DNA of 8,536 nt from Actinomycetota bacterium (GTDB taxonomy: Bacteria > Actinomycetota > Acidimicrobiia > Acidimicrobiales > Acidimicrobiaceae), in assembly GCA_004366215.1 (NCBI GenBank), contig SIRY01000231.1, positions 1 through 8,536 of the forward strand, given 5' to 3'. The notes below the pieces were generated by a model, which worked only from the letters and a program-made list of their open reading frames with translations, did not search any database and was not told where the DNA came from. The position numbers and the translations under genes were made by a program. The stretch's first letter is position 1; every line of letters begins with the position of its first letter. Below, in pieces: positions 6,195 to 8,536 of this stretch.

Positions 6195-6949
6195 GGCACC
6201 TCCTTGGCCTCGCCGGCATCGTCGCCTTGGTACTCGCAGCGTCCCTCCTGCGCGAGCTGCCGCGCGACCTACCTCCCCGCATCGCACGACATCTCGACGG
6301 CCCTGCCTTGGAGGCAGCACGTCGTGGCCGCGATCGCCTGGACGCCGACTGCCTCCTCGCGTTCGCCGAGCACGCTTCGAGTCGGCTCCGTCCATTCGTC
6401 GACACGAGCCTCGTCCTCAGCGTGACGCTCGCGGCCACCGCCCTCGCGGTCCACGCATTCGCGGCGGTCGAAGGCGCAGTCCTCCTACCGTTGGTCGTCG
6501 TCACGGCGGTCGGGGCTCAGGCCCACCTGCGCGCCCACGCGCTCCGCCGCAGGCTCGAGACGCACTGGCTCGCCGAGCTGAGCTATCTGCATACCCTGAC
6601 CTCCGGGGGTTCGAGCTTGCTCGCGAGCCTCGAAGAGCGAGCCGCGGCTCCGACTCCGTGGGCTCGCGCCTGGAGTCTTGCCATCCGCTTCACGGACGAG
6701 GGCCACTCACCTCTCCACGCGCTCGAGAGAGTGGCGACGCTGCTACGAAACCCAACCCTCACGACGAGCCTTCGCCTGCTCGGCGCGGCGTGGGAGGTCG
6801 GCACCGTGGCCCGTACCCTCGAGCACCTCGAGCAGCTCGCGCTGCTCTCTCGACGGACACGCGCGCTCCAGCGCGCGAGTCGTCGAGAACAGGTCGTGTG
6901 GATCCCCGTCGCCGTCGCCGCCGGGCTGCGACTGCTCGTCGGCATCTGA
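6191..6949 (+). CDS. tadC: TadC-like inner-membrane platform protein (T2SSF domain, short C-terminus)
   Basis: This 252-residue protein reads as the second platform protein. It has an N-terminal membrane segment (about 3-20), two adjacent segments (73-91 and 93-109), a cytoplasmic helical domain (about 120-232) and a final hydrophobic stretch (235-252). The LAELSYLHTLTSGGSSLLAS stretch (128-147) and the later AAWEVGTVARTLEHLEQLA (199-217) match the conserved T2SSF pattern of a Gly-Ser turn and a polar helix. Start GTG 6191 overlaps the tadB stop (GTGA); an open frame far upstream is only the shadow of tadB. The protein ends at LLVGI, within or directly after the last membrane segment, where many relatives carry further residues. 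I found no frameshifted extension downstream. The pilin promoter follows within 20 bp. Confidence 0.78.
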   Translation: MRHLLGLAGIVALVLAASLLRELPRDLPPRIARHLDGPALEAARRGRDRLDADCLLAFAEHASSRLRPFVDTSLVLSVTLAATALAVHAFAAVEGAVLLPLVVVTAVGAQAHLRAHALRRRLETHWLAELSYLHTLTSGGSSLLASLEERAAAPTPWARAWSLAIRFTDEGHSPLHALERVATLLRNPTLTTSLRLLGAAWEVGTVARTLEHLEQLALLSRRTRALQRASRREQVVWIPVAVAAGLRLLVGI

Positions 6950-6964
6950 GCCTCGTCGATAAGC

Positions 6965-6993
6965 TTGCCATCAGTGATTGTCTATGGTAGTCT
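6965..6993 (+). promoter_or_regulatory. sigma-70-type promoter of the pilin block
   Basis: The -35 is TTGCCA (6965-6970) and the -10 is TAGTCT (6988-6993), with an ideal 17-bp spacer. Transcription would start near 7000, giving a leader of about 20 nt before GTG 7020. It lies in the 70-bp gap after tadC, in an AT-richer stretch than the surrounding genes. A separate promoter here would let pilin be made in excess over the assembly machinery. Confidence 0.7.
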
Positions 6994-7001
6994 CGTACCA
7001 T
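6984..7001. promoter_or_regulatory. inverted repeat overlapping the pilin promoter -10
   Basis: ATGGTA (6984-6989) and TACCAT (6996-7001) form a perfect 6-bp inverted repeat with a 6-bp spacer. It covers the -10 hexamer and the predicted transcription start. The left arm lies upstream of the start, so the repeat cannot form a hairpin in the mRNA. An operator is the better reading. Confidence 0.5.
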
Positions 7002-7007
7002 CCATGG

Positions 7008-7014
7008 AAGGAGG
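7008..7014 (+). promoter_or_regulatory. strong ribosome binding site of the pilin gene
   Basis: AAGGAGG lies 5 nt before GTG 7020 and fixes this GTG as the start over the in-frame ATG codons at 6978 and 6984. Both of those ATGs lie upstream of the predicted transcription start. It is the closest match to the full SD consensus in the window. Confidence 0.85.
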
Positions 7015-7019
7015 TTACA

Positions 7020-7292
7020 GTGCCGACACGGACGTTGGCTCTCTCGTTGCACGCTGCGCGCCGGCTGACTCGACGCCTCTGGCTTCACACCGTCATCGCG
7101 CTGCGACACGCCGCGTGCTGGTTGCTGATCCACGACGATCCTGCGGCTGAGCGCGGGGAGGGGGTGATCTCTACGGCCATCGTGGTGGTGATCATGGCCT
7201 TCCTCGCGGTCGGCCTGTGGTTCGCCTTCAAAGCCATCCTGTCCAATGCTACGACGACGGTCTCGAACCAAGTTGCGCAGCTCGGGAGCTGA
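7020..7292 (+). CDS. Flp-like pilin precursor candidate
   Basis: This 90-residue protein has a basic N-terminal part (1-46, many Arg, His and Trp, one Cys at 33) and then one hydrophobic helix (about 49-74, VISTAIVVVIMAFLAVGLWF) preceded by ERGEG (44-48). It ends in a short polar tail. Placement after tadC, its own promoter, a very strong SD and the Gly-Glu junction before a hydrophobic helix indicate the major Flp-type pilin. Cleavage after G46 or G48 would give a mature peptide of about 42-44 residues. It lacks the classic Flp pattern G-x-x-x-x-E-Y/F: the only Glu residues near the junction are E44 and E47, and no Tyr follows. The leader is also much longer than in classic Flp pilins. It may be a distinct actinobacterial pilin type. 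The alternative is a small membrane protein of unknown role. Its 3' end overlaps the next gene by 47 bp. Confidence 0.72.
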   Translation: MPTRTLALSLHAARRLTRRLWLHTVIALRHAACWLLIHDDPAAERGEGVISTAIVVVIMAFLAVGLWFAFKAILSNATTTVSNQVAQLGS

Positions 7293-7635
7293 GGATGGAT
7301 CCTCGCTCATCTCGACCCTGCTCGCGACCGCCGCGGTGTCGGTCCTGCTCGTCTTCGTGGCTGCGACGGGTCGTGTCGCCATCGAACAGCTCCAGCTCGC
7401 TTCCTGGGCGAGCGAAGCGGCCGCGGCCGCGGCCGGCGCGTTGGGCGGCGGACCCGCCGCTGCCCGCGCGGCCGGCCAAGACGTCTTGGCGTCTGGCCCT
7501 CCGATCGTGGCTCAGGCTTCCTCGACGTGGGTCCTCACTACGAGCTCGGTGCGCGTCAGCGTCGTCACGCGAGTGGAGGTCGGCCCGCTCGGGGTGGTAT
7601 CGCTCTCTGCGGTCGCCGAGCAGCGCGGCCCGTGA
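7246..7635 (+). CDS. TadE-like small pilus protein
   Basis: This 129-residue protein has a short basic N-terminus, an EDGSSLIST junction (16-24) and a membrane helix (about 21-41). A polar segment (IEQLQLASWASEAAAAAAGA) resembles the stretch after the TadE helix, where pseudopilins carry Q-x-x-x-x-x-A-A-x-x-A-A. The rest is a small, probably beta-rich extracytoplasmic domain without Cys. TadE proteins are minor pseudopilins of the Tad pilus. The conserved Glu five residues into the TadE helix is absent; LISTLLAT stands there. The start is uncertain: ATG 7246 overlaps the pilin gene by 47 bp and has no SD, and TTG 7273 is an alternative that would shorten the overlap. Residues 57-79 are Ala/Gly-rich and are encoded by a GC-only repeat. 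The next gene follows 19 nt after the stop. Confidence 0.72.
   Translation: MLRRRSRTKLRSSGAEDGSSLISTLLATAAVSVLLVFVAATGRVAIEQLQLASWASEAAAAAAGALGGGPAAARAAGQDVLASGPPIVAQASSTWVLTTSSVRVSVVTRVEVGPLGVVSLSAVAEQRGP
7417..7460. repeat. GCGGCC tandem repeat and GC-only hairpin inside the TadE-like gene
   Basis: GCGGCC is repeated three times from 7417 to 7434 and then fades out. It is followed by GCGGCG-GACC-CGCCGC (7445-7460), a 6-bp stem with a 4-nt loop. Both encode an Ala/Gly-rich linker, so protein composition may explain them. The tandem unit is 6 nt, so slippage would add or remove two Ala codons without changing the frame. Confidence 0.5.
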
Positions 7636-7637
7636 GG

Positions 7638-7644
7638 AAGGAGG
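7638..7644 (+). promoter_or_regulatory. ribosome binding site deciding the GTG 7655 start
   Basis: AAGGAGG lies just after the stop of the TadE-like gene and 10 nt before GTG 7655. That spacing is on the long side, but no other start in this frame lies nearby. This SD is the main reason for choosing GTG 7655. Confidence 0.6.
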
Positions 7645-7654
7645 CGTTGACCTC

Positions 7655-8023
7655 GTGCTCGTCATCGCGACGCTCGGCCTCCTCGCAGGGATCCTCGGGC
7701 CGTGGGTGATGAGCACGGTCCGGGCGCTGATGGTCGCGAATGAGCTCAGCCAGCTCGCCTGGTCACAGGCGCGTCTTGCAGCCCAGAGCGGGACTGTCCC
7801 GCCTCGTCGGCTCGACGTCCCCGGGCTTGGTGCCGTCGCGGTGACGTGGTCAGGGTCGCTCGGACGTTGCGGCTTCGTCACGGTCGATGCTGAGGCCGAG
7901 GTCACGATGCCTCGCTACCTCGGCGTCCTACCGCCTCGCGACCTGCTCCTCCGTGAGGCCGCCACCGTACCCGACGATGTCTACGTGAATGGTCCGCTCG
8001 TTGGTCCCTGCGGCGCGCTCTAG
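7655..8023 (+). CDS. small membrane-anchored protein of the pilus block (pseudopilin-like)
   Basis: This 122-residue protein has a hydrophobic segment at the very N-terminus (about 2-21, LVIATLGLLAGILGPWVMST), a helical stretch (22-45) and a small extracytoplasmic domain. The domain has two Cys, C72 (LGRCGFVTVD) and C119 (GPCGAL at the C-terminus), that could form a disulfide. The topology is that of a pseudopilin or TadE-like protein, and it sits between two such genes, but I do not recognise a named family. The codons just before GTG 7655 read E-E-G-G-V-D-L in frame, like the Gly-containing junction of a pilin. The true start may therefore lie upstream, although no start codon is available there without a long overlap with the previous gene. 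It ends 35 bp inside the next gene. Confidence 0.65.
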   Translation: MLVIATLGLLAGILGPWVMSTVRALMVANELSQLAWSQARLAAQSGTVPPRRLDVPGLGAVAVTWSGSLGRCGFVTVDAEAEVTMPRYLGVLPPRDLLLREAATVPDDVYVNGPLVGPCGAL

Positions 8024-8432
8024 GGCGCTCGATGAGGGCTCGGCGCTCCTTCTCGTGCCGCTCGTCGGGTCCGTGACGTCGCTCCTCCTCCTCGTCATCG
8101 CGACCCTCGGTAGCCTCGTCATCGCCCACGACCGCCTGCGAAACCTCGCCGCGACCTGCGCGCTCGATGCGGCTCGTGCTCTCTCGGTCACCGCTTGGGA
8201 GAGTAGCGGTGCACTCGTGCTCGACCCCGTGGGCGCAGACGTCGACGTTCGTCAGTGCGTGAGCCGCGCCGGGCTTGGCCAGCTCAGCTGGACCACGACC
8301 ACCACCTCGACGACGGTGACCGTCGCGATTCGCGAGCGTGTCACGACGCCTCTGACCTCGTGGCTCTTCGGGAGACCGGTCACACTCGCTGCGACGGCAG
8401 CTGCTACTGAGGTCCCACGCTCGCTCGGGTAG
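7989..8432 (+). CDS. TadE-like protein (helicase/secretion-neighbourhood type)
   Basis: This 147-residue protein starts with RSRALDEGSALLLVPLVG, in which an acidic-Gly junction leads into a membrane helix (about 19-45). It continues with LRNLAATCALDAARAL (50-65), a post-helix segment with Cys, Asp and Ala-Ala that is characteristic of TadE-like proteins found beside the actinobacterial CpaE/TadA locus. The second Cys is C90 in VRQCVSRAG, so a C57-C90 disulfide is possible outside the cell. Residues 102-112 are a Thr-rich strand (TTTTTSTTVTV). It is probably a minor pilin or pseudopilin. ATG 7989 has no SD and overlaps the previous gene by 35 bp, suggesting translational coupling; TTG 8001 is an alternative. 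Confidence 0.72.
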   Translation: MVRSLVPAARSRALDEGSALLLVPLVGSVTSLLLLVIATLGSLVIAHDRLRNLAATCALDAARALSVTAWESSGALVLDPVGADVDVRQCVSRAGLGQLSWTTTTTSTTVTVAIRERVTTPLTSWLFGRPVTLAATAAATEVPRSLG

Positions 8433-8435
8433 GCT
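8430..8435 (+). promoter_or_regulatory. possible -10 element of a leaderless transcript
   Basis: TAGGCT fits the actinobacterial TANNNT -10 pattern and ends 6 nt before GTG 8442, the spacing expected if transcription starts at the start codon. It shares its TAG with the stop of the preceding gene. There is no SD before the GTG and no clear -35. Confidence 0.3.
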
Positions 8436-8441
8436 CCTCCT

Positions 8442-8536
8442 GTGCCCCTCATCCCGGTCGAAGCCGCCCTGCTCGGTGAACCCCCGCGGCTCGTGGTGCG
8501 GAGTGACCGGCTGCCTCGAGGCGTCGCCGAACGCGT
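8442..8536 (+). CDS. partial unknown protein, N-terminal 31 residues
   Basis: From GTG 8442 the frame stays open to the window end, giving MPLIPVEAALLGEPPRLVVR and then a further 11 residues. There is no signal peptide or membrane segment in the visible part, and I do not recognise the family. It starts 9 nt after the stop of the last pilus gene. The short length and the lack of an SD keep confidence low. The opposite strand shows no better candidate here. Confidence 0.4.
   Translation, partial: MPLIPVEAALLGEPPRLVVRSDRLPRGVAER

Noticed and set aside
7445..7460. GC-rich hairpin as a transcription terminator
   Set aside because: It lies inside the TadE-like coding frame and has no T-run after it.
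7217..7654. In-frame upstream extension of the gene starting at 7655
   Set aside because: It overlaps the whole TadE-like gene and its translation is Arg/Ser-rich without a fold. It is noted only because the few codons directly before 7655 look pilin-like.

Overview
The window is GC-rich (about two thirds G+C), uses GTG starts freely and carries a Tad/Flp-type pilus assembly locus of the kind found in Actinobacteria: SAF-domain CpaB, TadZ/CpaE, TadA ATPase, TadB, TadC, then very small single-membrane-segment pilin-like proteins, with no secretin. The BldC/excisionase-type regulator, the PhoH protein and the two-repeat hypothetical protein beside it also look actinobacterial. I infer a high-GC actinobacterium, perhaps in the Acidimicrobiia. 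That lineage call is from impression, not from a search.

Layout. Positions 1-581 (minus) hold the N-terminal part of a PhoH-like ATPase, cut by the window edge. A 54-bp divergent gap with a perfect 17-bp palindrome separates it from a 158-residue protein of unknown function (636-1112, plus) built from two similar beta-rich repeats. Its stop codon overlaps that of a small MerR/excisionase-type regulator (1109-1345, minus). The 156-bp gap 1346-1501 carries an inverted repeat, a promoter and a hairpin that places the Shine-Dalgarno (SD) sequence in its loop, ahead of cpaB.

The pilus genes run rightward: cpaB (1502-2206), tadZ (2209-3324), then a break where a metallo-beta-lactamase-fold hydrolase lies on the opposite strand (3297-4121), then tadA (4177-5367), tadB (5364-6194) and tadC (6191-6949), the last three joined by 4-bp stop/start overlaps. 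A good promoter overlapped by an inverted repeat (6965-7001) then drives a separate block of small genes: a Flp-like pilin (7020-7292), a TadE-like protein (7246-7635), another small membrane-anchored protein (7655-8023) and a TadE-like protein with a Cys pair (7989-8432). A partial unknown gene starts at 8442, possibly without a leader.

How the genes work together (family knowledge plus inference): TadA would power assembly on the TadB/TadC inner-membrane platform, TadZ would place the machine in the cell, CpaB would act outside the membrane, and the four small proteins would be major and minor pilins. No prepilin peptidase is visible. The separate pilin promoter fits a need for more pilin than machinery. 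The small regulator beside the cpaB promoter is a candidate local controller.

I found no RNA genes, insertion sequences, CRISPR arrays, origins or intrinsic terminators.
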